A stretch of 64,000 nt of DNA from assembly GCA_012845835.1 (NCBI GenBank), contig JABAKD010000001.1, positions 13,254,684-13,318,683 on the forward strand, given 5' to 3'. Position numbers and translations under genes: made by a program. Positions 35,475 through 46,012 of this stretch are shown here, one piece after another. This stretch comes from Undaria pinnatifida. Taxonomy: Eukaryota; Sar; Phaeophyceae; Laminariales; Alariaceae. A model generated the notes under the pieces. It had not been told where the DNA came from, ran no database searches, and saw only the letters and a program-made list of their open reading frames with translations. Position 1 is the first letter of the stretch; every line of letters starts with the position of its first letter.

Positions 35475-36290
35475 GAAGGATGCAGTTCATCCTTCATGCG
35501 ACTCGCCGAAGACCTCACGGCGCTTCATGTCTGGAGCAAGCAGTATCTGCTTGGTTGGTGAAACCCGACGTTCTCCGTCCCGGCATAGTAGGGATGCGAG
35601 GGCCCATGGTCATATATCTACGGCCGTGCACAAACTGAGTGCGCCCCCCCCCTCCCCCCCCCTCGACCTACTTCCCGTCACCCTCCACCTCATGCTATTT
35701 TCCTCTTCCCCCGCCCCCCCAACTCTTGCGCTTCTACTGCCCGTCTCATGCACTCGTGTTTGTACCGATCAGATATGTGCTTGCGTATGCGCGTTTGTGA
35801 GTCAGTCTTCTCTCCGCGTACTTGTCCCTGCCCTCGTTATCTGCCTCATCCCCACCCCAATCCTCTCCCCCCCCCCCCCGTCCTCTCTCCCCGCCCCCGT
35901 CCTCTCTCCCCCCCCCCACCCCGCCTCCTCCACCTCTTCACCCTCCCCCCGTACTCCTCTTCTCTCGCCCGCCTCATGCACCCACGTTCGTGCCGCCCTC
36001 ATCTGTGGTTGTGTTTGGACGTGTACGTCACACACCCCCTCCCTCCGCCCCACCGCCCTATTCACGTTTTTTCTCTTCACCCCCCCCCCCGTAGTAGGAT
36101 GCAGTTCACCTTTGGTGCAACTCGACGAACACGTCACGGCGCTTCGCGTTTGGTGCGTGCGATGTCTGCTTGATTGGTGGTCGGTAGAAACCCGACGTGA
36201 TCCGTCGCGGCAATGCAGGGATGCGAGGGTCTATGATCATACGACTACGGTTGTGCATCAAATGTGCCCCCCCCCCCCCCCCCCCCCGTT
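35475..36290. repeat. Diverged direct duplication separated by CT-rich tract
   Basis: The segment 35,475-35,660 matches 36,098-36,285. Shared parts are AGGATGCAGTTCA, CGACTCG/CAACTCG, TCACGGCGCTTC, CTGCTTG, TTGGTGG/TTGGTGA, AAACCCGACGT, GGGATGCGAGGG and a C-run. Between them (35,640-36,095) is CT-rich DNA with several C-runs of nine or more. Confidence 0.75.
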
Positions 36291-36612
36291 CTCTTGCGAC
36301 TGTGACCAACGCAGGCGCCATCAGCACACCTTAGAGATCACGTACACCAACCCATCGCAGGGGGGGTTGGCGCGCGGCACTGACCCCAACGTGCTACACC
36401 TCGTTATTTACTCGCCGACGGGACCCCCCCCCGCCCTCCCCACCGACGAGGAGGAGGAAGATGAAGCTCACCGCTGGTATTGGCACAACCCGTACCTCAA
36501 CGAGGTGAGCTGGTCCACGGCGCTTCGATTGAAGGCCGGAGCAAGGAATGTCAATAGGACACGTGATACCGTAGGGGGTGCCTTTGAAGGCCAAACTGAA
36601 TCTGACTGTTGA
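35527..36612 (+). other. Long open frame, 361 codons, over duplication
   Basis: The frame is uninterrupted but crosses the CT-rich spacer, so much of it is Pro/Ser/Leu low complexity and its length alone is weak evidence. The last 60 codons look more protein-like: an acidic run TDEEEEDEAH, then RWYWHNPYLNEVSWSTALRL, which resembles the second half of a WW domain. The first Trp is missing. It could be the final part of a gene exon; no splice sites were settled. Confidence 0.25.
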
Positions 36613-36739
36613 GGTTCCTTCAGTCAGAGGATATCCGAGGTTAGTTGATAGTTGAATGCTTCCGACGTGATTCGTCGTTTACCTACTGCATGAGATGGTT
36701 CCGTCGGTTTTGGCTCAATTTCTTGGTATATCTCAGCCA

Positions 36740-37360
36740 TCTTTTGTATTCGGAATAGATATAAGGAGCCACGCAAAATTTGTGGTGCACCAGTATCGTG
36801 GTACGCATCAAGGCGAATGTTGGCAAACGGGAGGGAAATGGGGAGGAAGGCGGGGGGGGGGGGGGGTAAGGGGGCGCGGGAGGTTTGGTAAGTGATAGCG
36901 TCTACTTGAAGGGGATTGCGGTTAGGACGATCGGAAGAGCGCATGCTACGACAGAGGTAACACGTTTTATAAGAAACTATGTAGCATGAAGTGGCTCCTT
37001 AGCCCGTAATCGACGGGGCTTCATTACATTTTGGGAATGGTTTCGTTACACACAGATGCCATAGGATTAATAATGCGGTAGTACTTTTGGGTTTTCCCAA
37101 AGTTGAATTTTATGGGAGATGTATAGACCTCTGCAAGTGAGGAGCCTTGCAAAACAAACAGTGTATCTGTACCGCGGCATGCATCGGAGAGGGGGTGGGG
37201 GGAGGCCGGCGTTACGCTTGGTGCGCTGGGAGGGGGGGGGGGCGCAGGAGGATGGGTGAGTAGATCAAATCAAGTTTTAAAGGAGAGGTATGGACCTCTG
37301 CAGGTGACGAGCCTCGGAACACAAACGGTGCATCTCTACCATAGCATGAGTCGGAGGGGG
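36740..37360. repeat. Three diverged repeats with G-rich tails
   Basis: A box of the type GACCTCTGCA(A/G)GTGA(G/C)GAGCCT and ACAAAC(A/G)GTG(T/C)ATCT, followed by a G-rich tail, occurs near 37,125 and 37,295. A weaker version lies near 36,760. Tails hold G runs of 8-15. Related text (GCCTAA(C/G)..GTG(C)TACCTCTA) occurs in GST introns near 59,855 and 60,275. Confidence 0.5.
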
Positions 37361-37439
37361 GGCGGAGGGGGCAGGCGGTACAGGTGGTGCGATGAGAGAG
37401 GGGAGGCGCGGGAGGATGGGTGAGGGGTGAGGTCTTCTT

Positions 37440-39110
37440 TTAATGAAGTGCTAATATTGAAAGGCCGACCTCTTGATTCCTCCAGAGTACGCGGGTATTC
37501 GCAAAAAAAATAAAATGGGAAATCGAGAGGTTTGATGCTCTTTCATCGTTGGACGCACCGATGGAAAAAGGTACTGCCACGTATGGTAACAATTTGCGTG
37601 AAAGTGGGCATTGACAGCGAGACGGGCGACACTGCCCCGCGGTAGAGGATGAGGACATGGACGTTCTGCAGTACCTGGTAACAAGAGATACCAGGGTACA
37701 CAATACCTGGTATCTTGTTGCGATCGATGAGAGTTGACAACTTCGACGCCGTCCAAATATAATAATGTAATAATACAGGAACCCCATACGAGATGGCGGA
37801 ACCCTGGGTGTGCGTCCGACGTCTGCTGTCGTCGACGAAAAATCCTACAACCGAGTTGCTTTACCGACAAACTCGAAACCCTAGTGCACCCACCTCAGCA
37901 TCACAGCAAGAGGCACCAACCAGAACAGCACCAGACAGCAGATCAGCCGACGTTCATGCCGTGTGCACCTTGTATCTCGGTTCAGAATCGTTAGCTTAGC
38001 TCCTTTCTGTGCCCTGCTGGACTCAACCGCTTGGTTCTGTGCGATTCTATTGACATGTCGAGACAGCTTCGTTTTAGTGAAATCGACTCCAACTCAACAC
38101 GGGTTCTGCCTCGTGATAATGCTCTCTGTGCGACAATGGACCATATGACACGTATCGCGATGCTGTAATACCACAACAATAGCACGTGCCGTCTACTATC
38201 CACTACCGTACACAAGCTGACAGCAGGTCCTCTTACCTCCCTCTCTCCCTCCCTCCCTCCCTCGATCCATCTCTCCGTCTCCCCCACCTCCCCCGTGCGT
38301 CCCGTTCTTAGTCTCAACAATCCCAGCCGACGGGAGACTAATCCCGGCCGAACGAGCGATAATCCGCCACCGGCTACGTCGTCATCCACTTCCGGTCATC
38401 ATCGCCCCCGCCACCAACACCGCCGGGAAATATAAAAAAGCTGGAACACAATAAGGTCTAGATCCCGATCTACTGAGACCGGAATAAGTCAGGCTTGGTG
38501 CAATTTGTTAAGGAAAAACTCATGCCGTCTGCCCTTTGCGCCTTGTAAGGTAACCTATACGAGGGGTTGAAGCTGTGCTTTGATGCTGTAAAACACGAGG
38601 GTGATAGTGTACATTGAGCTTCCTGTCATACGATGTTGAGCCTCGGGGTGGCACGAACCGTACAATATGCGAAGTAACTCATTTTTTTTTGAAGCCGGTA
38701 ATTGTTGGCTCGATTTTTTCACGCAACACAAAAAGTTACTGGTATGTGTTTTTAATTTATGTCTAGAGTGGGACGCACGATGCCGCCTACCATTTTTAGT
38801 CTGGCCAGAAGTGGGGGTTTCTTAAACGGTGCCGAACACTTTGTTTTGTCTACACTCCGGGAGATGGGAAATACAAAGCTCAAACTCAGCACACTTTCAC
38901 GTATTTTCATGTTGTGTGATAGTTTTATTCATTTGCATTCACAATCCAGCGCTAGCTCGCGTAAGGGTGTACTCTATACGAGGGGTATTCTAAGGGGCCA
39001 TGGCAGGTATGGTGCGATGAACTTGCGTACGCCGTTGAAGGTTGGCGTGACGTGAAGGATTCATAACGCTACGAACGAAGATCAGCACGGTACTGCTTGT
39101 CGTTGCCTAC
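37440..39110. other. No supported gene
   Basis: It holds two TACCTGGTA words (37,672 and 37,704), a (CTCC)n patch at 38,230-38,265 and short frames. The 98-codon plus frame at 38,759-39,055 is unrecognised. Confidence 0.4.
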
Positions 39111-39119
39111 ACTACACGA

Positions 39120-40680
39120 TTGAAAGTAAGAGGTCGTGTGCCCTTCTAAGAAATATTAGAAGAGGATACTCTCCTTCAGCAAGTGTTGAGCCTTAAGTAC
39201 GATGGTATCTGTCTTACTTTACTGCTCGATTGCGAGGTCGTGTTGGGTTTGTTTATACCAAATCTCGGAGAGTTCTATATTGCTGCTGCCGTGCAACGCA
39301 TGCCCGTCTTTCAAAGGTTATACCATAACAGTGTATGACATGCCCCGTAGATAGCGCCTATCTAGTTGAGCTTGTAGAAAAGTGAGATTAAATCGTGCCC
39401 CGTGCTGCGTACAGCGGTGGCCTCCCCGTAGTGCCGGCATGTGCCAGCCAACACGATTGGCGCTACACTGGACACCGGCGCTATCACAAACTGCAGCAAC
39501 CAGGCATACCGGTACTAGTATCGCTGGTTCCAGTCGCGACAAGCTATTCGCCGGCACTATGCCGGCAATAGCACTGCTCAGCCAGCACTATAAGGAGGCC
39601 CTCATTGTGTGTCAAAGAGGGCACGGCGGGGGTGGTGCGGTGAAGTTCCGTGTGCTGTTGAGGTTTAGCGTGCCATGCGTTATTTCTATTTGTTTTTAAT
39701 GAGGTGAGGCATTCTTTCGGGGAGTTTGAGAGGAGGCTACTCCTTAAGCGTGGATGTTGCCTATCGAGTAGGATGGATTTTGACTTCATGTACAACTCGG
39801 TTGAGAGCATGTTTTGAGTTGGTGAATATCATGTACAACTCGGAGAGCAACATACTGCTTCTAGCAGCTGCTGTGAAAACCGCAATGTTGTCCATCGACT
39901 TCAACAACTGTAGTGTAATAAACACCCTGCCACGCCAAATAATTTGAAGCGGGCCCAATGCCTTCACCAACAGCGCCCCGTACGGAATTTGGGATGACAT
40001 GCACGGTTTCTATATTATGTTTACAGAGGTAAGACACCCTTCTGAATAATTCGAGACGAGCGCACTCCTCTCCGGTAAAGCTTGCATATCAAGTACATGG
40101 TCTCTGACTTCCTGTACCGCTCGATTGAGGGGGCACGTTGGATTTGTCAGCATCACGTGTAGCTCGGAGAGCAACATACTGCTTCTGCTGTGCAACACAA
40201 GGTTGTTTTTAATTATGACATTGAATACTTATACACAGTGGATGCTATTAATGGTCGGGGTATTCTAGGTAGACGTTTAGGTTGTGAAAGGTGAAGTTCA
40301 GGAGGAGCCAGGCGACAACATAAATAAGTACACTTCATATGGTGAGCATGGGCTTGTCGATGGCAATGTGAAGGTTTCGGGTCGATAGAACTTATTCTCC
40401 ATGATAACAAGATAGGCTCGATACCAGTAGTCTCCTCCCTTGTCTTGCGTGCTGCGGTGTACAGACACTGCGACCTTGCTCATTTTTGTTTCTACTTGAG
40501 TTGTGTGGGCTACTCAGCAGCAGCAGCAGTATGCTACTTTCTGGGTTGTGCTACATATGAATCCAAAACGCCCTCTCAACCGCGCAGGCCCACAGTTCGT
40601 CCGAAATAGTCGTACTTGAGCATTTACGTAAGAGGAGCATTATCGTCTCGAAATCCTTGGAAGGACGCCTTACCTTGTCA
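39120..40680. repeat. Degenerate repeat cluster, units of about 190 bp
   Basis: Units near 39,130-39,320, 39,690-39,880 and 40,020-40,200 share GAGG(T)AAG, CCTTCTGAA-like text, ACTCCT, CATGTAC.ACTCGATTGAG and CTCGGAGAGCAACATACTGCTTCT. A partial unit in changed order lies at 40,510-40,680. Minus-strand frames of two units encode similar peptides (SSMLLSELHVMLTNP / SSMLLSELYMIFTNS). The interval 39,420-39,600 holds CCGGCACTAT-type motifs like those at 5.9 kb. Confidence 0.6.
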
Positions 40681-40884
40681 AAAACAAAACGCAAATCGTG
40701 CATGACACGCCAACTTCAACAGCGTGCAAAAAAAACAAGTTCACCGCCCCTTCTCCGACCATAACATCGGTGATACCTGGTATGTACAGTGCGGGGGCCG
40801 CCAAAGAAACTCCTATTCTGGACACGGCTGAAACTGTTAGCCGCTGCTGGGTGTACCCTGCAACACTACAGTTGTTTACTAATG

Positions 40885-41480
40885 ATGAGTATCGAGGCTC
40901 GGAAACACAGCTGCAGAGGGGGCACCGAAGTGTCTGCGAAGACCATTTGTGGTAGAGAAAAAAGGTGATAATTGAAAGATGGCCACTACGTGACCAAAAG
41001 TTGCCAAGTTTCTGTGAAGACCATATTAGGTGGAGAAACAATAAGAAGATAGTTTGATAGGTGGCCATTAGGTGGCCAAAAGGTGACAACCAAAAGAGGT
41101 AGGACGTAGAGGGAGAAGAGGAGGAGAAGAGGAGGAGAAGCAAGGACTGATCAATGTGGACTTGATAAATAGGGCACACTGCCCATGCCACAGGCAGATG
41201 TACTCTACGGGTGGTCGTACTGACCGACAGACCTTATTACAGTAAAGTTGCTTTCAATGTTGCCTGAAACGTTCTCCGACACTTGAGGTGGGAAGTTATT
41301 TACAACTTGTATGCGCGTTACACCGACGGGCAGTACCTAACCGAAAATCCCCATATATCCGTTTGTGTCTTCGCCTAGAATGAGATACTTACTGTACTAC
41401 GGGTGGTGACTACGAACCAACTACCTAGTACAGTAGTAGATGCTAGAGGAATGCAGAGTCCATGTACCAATACGGCCCCT
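40885..41480 (-). mobile_element. Copia-type LTR-like fragment, copy B2
   Basis: Counterpart of 11,775-12,300. The inner part (CTTCGCAGACACTTCGGTGC on the minus strand) resembles the LTRs of the two Copia elements. No partner LTR was found. A 173-codon minus frame (40,670-41,191) across it is not considered a gene. Confidence 0.55.
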
Positions 41481-41595
41481 TGATAACAATTCAGTAGCTA
41501 CCCTACCAATCAACTACCTAGTAGTATGTGCTAGAGGAATGCAGAATTCATGTACCAATACGGCCCCTTAATGACAATCCAGTAGCTGGAGGAAC
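41400..41595. repeat. Two tandem units of about 97 bp
   Basis: CCAACTACCTAGTA..GTAG(A/T)TGCTAGAGGAATGCAGA, then CATGTACCAATACGGCCCCTT, occurs twice in a row. The unit is the outer end of LTR-like copy B2, so the duplication happened in the LTR. Confidence 0.8.
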
Positions 41596-41599
41596 TTGT

Positions 41600-42300
41600 C
41601 ACTCAAAGCAATTATCTCGGAGGAAGCGTAGGTTCCGTGAGAGCCCTCTGGCTCAATATTCAGACCGTGAGTGAGTGTCGCCTCTCACACGGAGCTCCAA
41701 ACCACGCACGGTTTGAAGCCGAATCCATTTGGCGCTAAACTCCACCCCATGGTACAACTTGCGTGACACTAAATGGCCTAACAAAGTTTCAGCTTTATTT
41801 GATCTCTCTGTTTAGAATTCGGTCCATAGATATCGGGTTTCTCTGAGCTCTGTGTCGTGTGTCCTCTGCGTGGAATGTTTATCGTGACGGTACTCTTTCC
41901 CCTTGACGGTCGTCCGTTGATGAACTCTCCAGTAAAAAAATAGCATGTCCAAGTCTTCGTATACATTGACGGGTCAACACTTCTTCGGGATATTTGGTGT
42001 GCAAAAAAGTGCTACTACTGCTGCTGTTACGGCAGCGTGGGAACAAGCTCCAGGCCACAGTTCGCTCGTGCACAGATACACGTATTAGGCGGTATGAGAA
42101 CAGAGGGCGTGGGGAATAAAGCATAAAAGTTAACAAACGAAACGCACTGAACGCCGCTGACCCGGGAAGAGGTATGCATCTTGCACAGGTATTACAATCT
42201 AGGGACCCGTAACGATGTATGGCACGGGTCGACGATATAAGCGAAAGGAGAGAGGCAGGGAATTTCACGACGCACTCGGTACATTGGCCTGTTCAACATT
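41600..42300. other. No supported gene
   Basis: Minus frames of 62 and 129 codons are unrecognised. Confidence 0.4.
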
Positions 42301-42309
42301 CTGATTATA

Positions 42310-42835
42310 GTGTTTACCAAACAAACTTTCCTGGAAGCATCGCCGCCATCGGTCGAACTAGGGTGCTGTGTTTCATCGGACAGCTCTGGAGCCTGTCTGC
42401 TCTTGAATTTACGATACACAGAAAACATTATTAATCCCGTGTCGAGGTACCCCTGCTGTTGGTAAGTGCTTGTTGTAGGCCGGCTATCATGAACGAAAGC
42501 AACAAAAAGCATGATACACGCCGGCGACTGACTGCTCGTGATGACCCGAATATACTGATATGAATTGATACCGAACACTTTTTCAGGGAAGTATCACCGT
42601 CATTGATCGAACTAGGGTTCTGTGTTTCATCGGCCACCTCTGGCGCCTGTCTGTTCTTCTTGAGTCGTAAGACACACAGACAAGCACAGATCCCGTGTCG
42701 AGAAACCCCTGCTGTTGGTAAGTGCTGCTCTTGAGTCTTACGATACACAGAGAAGCATTGGCCCCGTGTCGAGGTACTTTTGCTGTTGGTAAGTGCTTGT
42801 TGTGCGCTAGCTATCATCAATGAAAGCAACATAAA
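42310..42835. repeat. Tandem duplication, period about 265 bp
   Basis: CGAACTAGGGT(G/T)CTGTGTTTCATCGG at 42,353 recurs at 42,608. CCCGTGTCGAG(G/A)(T/A)ACCCCTGCTGTTGGTAAGTG recurs at 42,437, 42,693 and, shorter, 42,762. The stretch 42,513-42,555 also matches the sequence at the insertion site of the Gypsy element. Confidence 0.8.
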
Positions 42836-42839
42836 GCAT

Positions 42840-43118
42840 GTTTTTGAATATTTATTTTTGATTTCATCCGATTTATTATCGTCGCACTACTCTCGTGCTC
42901 TCTCCCAGTATAAGTCAGATCCGGGGTCACATTGCAGGCCCTTCTACCCCCTTCCCCACTACGGCACGTGCATTCATGTTTATCGCGAGAATATTTCAGC
43001 ATTTTCTTCCCTCGTCGACTCGTGTCGACTCGTACCTACCCACGCTGCTAGGCGCTCTCAGCAGTTGATCATTTACATCTTTTGGCATTTATTTTTGCAA
43101 ATACAGTAAATATTTCAC
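42840..43118. other. No gene; carries a dispersed 25-mer
   Basis: Near 43,040 the text CCCACGCTGCTAGGCGCTC, plus CAGCAG, is repeated at about 62,649, a short exact dispersed match. Confidence 0.4.
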
Positions 43119-43193
43119 GGTGGGGCTCGAGCTTAAGGACCAACTCTCGTAGTACTCGAGGGTAACCACTAGACCGCCGGGGCGACGGGCTAT
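43119..43193 (-). repeat. tRNA-like segment (possible SINE head)
   Basis: Read on the minus strand: CCGGCGGTCTAGTGGTTA (D-arm/A-box like), a CTCG..CGAG anticodon-like stem with a seven-base loop, then AGCTCGAGCCCC in the place of a T-arm. The loop lacks the conserved U33 and the acceptor stem does not form. The A-box context matches 14,470-14,500. It lies just left of the Gypsy insertion. Confidence 0.4.
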
Positions 43194-43205
43194 GATGCAC
43201 TCCTG

Positions 43206-43476
43206 TGTACCGCTGAGGTCGTATCATTGGGCATTATACCGCAGTACATAGAATGGTTAGATACATCTTGTCAGGGAGCTCAATTATCATTATTGGCGTT
43301 GCTTGTGAGCTCTTGAGATCTTGACATACGACCGGGAAGGTCCATGGCCGGTGGTGTGGCAGTTCTCCGCGTGATGACGAACGGACTATTGCATTGTGGA
43401 CAAACGCACTCCAAGCCTACGAGGAGAAGTCTTCGGAGCTGGTACCACCTGGCCGGCGGTCGCGCGAGTCGGTACA
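43206..43476 (+). repeat. 5' LTR of the Gypsy element
   Basis: 271 bp. It matches the 3' LTR parts 51,414-51,457 and 52,808-53,048 with moderate divergence, for example TCAGGGAG(C/T)TCAATT(A/G)TCATTATTGGCGTT and GGGAAGGTCCATG(G/A)CCG. That divergence points to an old insertion. Confidence 0.85.
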
Positions 43477-43589
43477 ATTCAATTGAATTTGATAAGTTCT
43501 GCTTACTGCCCAAGACGTGACACATTTGCGTTTCGGAGGCAGGTAGGCAGTGCGTTGCGTGTTGGTGTGTTGGACACCAGCCGGAAGCA

Positions 43590-44315
43590 ATGAACGACCC
43601 TGCAGCAGCAAGAGGAGCACGAGCTCAGGGCGCGGACGGAGTCTATTCTGCAAGTTGGGGCGACCCGAGAGATGGAAACCGAGCCGGCGGCCGCCTGAAG
43701 CCGGAAATGAAGGTGACGATCGGGGGAGATAGACTGCTTAGGTTGGGTGGTGAAGTTGTTACCTTCGAAGATATGCGTGGTTTTCTTGTTGCCTACTCTG
43801 AGTACGAGTAGCAGATGCATATCACAAACCACCTTGGAGGGGACCAGGTACTCACGAGGAGACGAGAGCTGGTAGATTTGGCGATCCAAATGATGGTGGC
43901 TAATGAGTTCTACGATGGCAAGCCCTGGGTCGACCTCTTCGAGGAGGAGCTAAAGGAAGGGCTCAAAAGGTTTGCTGGCGTTGATATGCAGCAGACGAGT
44001 GATGAGGAGTTTCGCCGCCTGATAATCCGTGTGCTGGAGATGGATGCGAGCGTGCCGGTACATAGCAAGGTGTTCATGCAAAACCGTGCCCTGCGGAAAT
44101 ACCTTACTGACAGCGGGCTAATTTGGGTGGTGAGGCCCGGCGGTCGGCAGTATGCGCTAAGGCATGGCAAGATGCTGGTTGAGGCAATAGCGGTGGGAAT
44201 CGAGCCACTCGACTTCCGCCTCAAAGTGGAAAAAAATATGCGTTTCAATCTCGTACCACATGACCCCGACGCGCTGTTCAATCAATATTGCCAAGCAACA
44301 ACGGGACTAAGCTGA
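43590..44315 (+). pseudogene. Gypsy gag, N-terminal part with one stop
   Basis: An ATG at 43,590 opens a frame that reads to a TAG at 43,809-43,811 and continues in the same frame from 43,812 to 44,315. Without that stop it would be about 241 codons. Visible parts are LKPEMKVTIGGDRLLRLGGE, then KPWVDLFEEELKEGLKRFAG and, near the end, RFNLVPHDPDALFNQYC. The family is the Gypsy gag type seen in oomycete and brown-algal genomes (from memory). It would form the particle core. The frame shifts before the zinc knuckle. Confidence 0.7.
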
Positions 44316-44373
44316 AATTGATACAAATGATGCTGAACGTCGGCAAACAGCAAAACGGGGTGACGCTAGGTCG

Positions 44374-44838
44374 ATGGCTGCTGCAGGGACCAAGCCGCAG
44401 GAAAATGCTACTGACGAGCACGACTTGCGCGAGAATACCAAGGCTCCTGGTGTGAAAGCAGAGCGGAATCGTCGGTACGACAACAACGAGTGTTTCGTAT
44501 GTGGCAAGCAGGGGCACAAGCAGTGGGACTGCCCCGAAAGCAAGCAGGGTAAGGCGGGGAAAGGCGTCCATGACCGGAGTCACGGCCAGACCCCCACACA
44601 GCAGCAGCAGTGCACAAACGGGCCCGCTCAGCATACCCGACGCATAACAAATGGGATGGCCCCTGCGTCCACCACGCATCTAGCAAGTGGGTACCAGACC
44701 GCCTCGAAAGCGGCGGTCCCGAAGACCGAACCTGCTGCGCCTGGAACGTCTACACAGAATGACGAAGTCTACGTGTACATTCGCGTGCCGCGGGAGAAGA
44801 TGGCGCCAGTGGATAACGGGCTCACCGAGACGGTGTAG
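44374..44838 (+). pseudogene. Gypsy gag, zinc-knuckle part
   Basis: A 154-codon frame, one base out of phase with the preceding gag frame. Residues 40-53 are CFVCGKQGHKQWDC, an exact C-x2-C-x4-H-x4-C RNA-binding knuckle. It is followed by a Gly/Lys/Gln-rich stretch with HGQTPTQQQQ. The frame closes with TAG at 44,838, beyond which gag-pol text continues in the same frame. Confidence 0.8.
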
Positions 44839-45039
44839 CCCCAGGTTTTTCAAAGCGCTGGGCCCCAAAATGCAGCACCAATTATTCTCACCGTTCCGGT
44901 GCAGCCGGCGGCAACCGCGTCACAGTAGTGGCGTGGAGATTCCAGCACCATTTATTCCGCGCGTGTCGCAGTCGTGAAGTCTGGCAGATGTGGTGAGACG
45001 AACGTGAATTCAATAGAGAACGAACCGCATGCGGAGGTC

Positions 45040-45564
45040 CTGAATCAGATTCTCGCGGGGCGTCTTGCGGTGCCCGGTGCTTCGGCGTCTGCTGAGGTCA
45101 AGATGCTCATGGATTCTGATCCAAGCATCACAGCAATGTAGAAGGAGATGGTACATGCCCTGCGGGAACAGGTGAGTATGGCGCAAACCGTGTTAACGCA
45201 GGGGGTTGTTGGGCATGCGCGTGTGGTGACGTCGTTGGGCCTGGAGTGTGACATCGAGACGCAATCGTGTGTACTCAAGTCGATAAAGCGTGGGGACCAG
45301 TCTGATTTACCATGCCGTTTATCGTGCTCCCTGGGGAAGGCGATTTGGTTATCATCGGGCAGAAGACGCTGCGAGAAGAATTCGGCTTTGACGTCTTGGC
45401 GCAGCTCAAGGCCTCTGTAGGAAGGCACGAGAGCGTCAAGAGAGCGCTGGGATGGAGCTTACAGCTTGTTCTGTGGGCGAGCCCAACGATGGTGCTGTGC
45501 TGCGAGCTGCGATGGCTGTCACAGCGTTCGTGCCATGCGGTGACGCGCCAGACGACGTGGGCGA
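45040..45564 (+). pseudogene. Gypsy protease and pre-RT region, interrupted by Copia
   Basis: Near 45,098-45,137 is KMLMDSDPSITAM, in the place of the retropepsin DSG motif (DSD here). After it come a Gln/Val-rich strand and, from 45,312, MPFIVLPGEGDLVIIGQKTL and FGFDVLAQLKASVG, a conserved stretch before RT in this family. A frameshift lies near 45,450. From there to 45,564 the frame (AVTAFVPCGDAPDDVG) continues in phase into 50,416 if the Copia and one TSD copy are ignored. Confidence 0.75.
45560..45564. repeat. Target-site duplication GGCGA, left
   Basis: Five bases directly outside the Copia 3' LTR, identical to 50,411-50,415. Confidence 0.9.
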
Positions 45565-45997
45565 TGTGAATAGCCTGTGAACACAATGGTTGTGTGAAGG
45601 CTCTGTCTTCTATGCGAAGAGATGCAGAGCTGGCACCGAAGTGTCTGTTAAGATCACTTGTGATAAGAAAGAAAAAGGATAGTTTGGAAAGGGCGCTTGA
45701 GGCCAAAGAGAGAAGAAGAAAAAGAAGAAGAAGAAGAGAAAGAAGGAAGAGAAGGAGAGTTGGGAGAGTGATCATGGTGGATTGCATCACCACCTGATCA
45801 TCACGGAACAATGCCCATAGTACGGTAGAATACCGGGACAACGGGACAACCTTAACATCCTCAAATCTACGTTTACATCTAGGTTGCACCGAAGATTCAA
45901 CGTAAGATTCAACTTGAGATTCAACTGCATATCTTATTCGTGCGCGAATAGACTGCGCATTAACTTAGACTTGAATCCAAGGTTCATACTTTAAACA
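45565..45997 (-). repeat. 3' LTR of Copia 2
   Basis: 433 bp. It has an A/G-rich stretch (45,705-45,760 on plus) and a CATCACCACCTGATCATCACGG box. It ends in TGTTTAAAG on the minus strand, next to a G-run. Confidence 0.9.
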
Positions 45998-46012
45998 CGC
46001 CCCCATAATGCG
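45998..46012 (-). promoter_or_regulatory. Polypurine tract of Copia 2
   Basis: On the minus strand TTATGGGGGCG directly precedes the 3' LTR, the expected place and type of a plus-strand primer. Confidence 0.6.

Noticed and set aside
36923-36940. GATCGGAAGAGCG, and at 51,860-51,873 GTCTTCCGATCT, look like sequencing-adapter cores
   Set aside because: Both lie inside continuous sequence (the second inside the bounded hAT element) and the matches stop after 11-13 bases. Chance is more likely than adapter carry-over, though raw reads could be checked.
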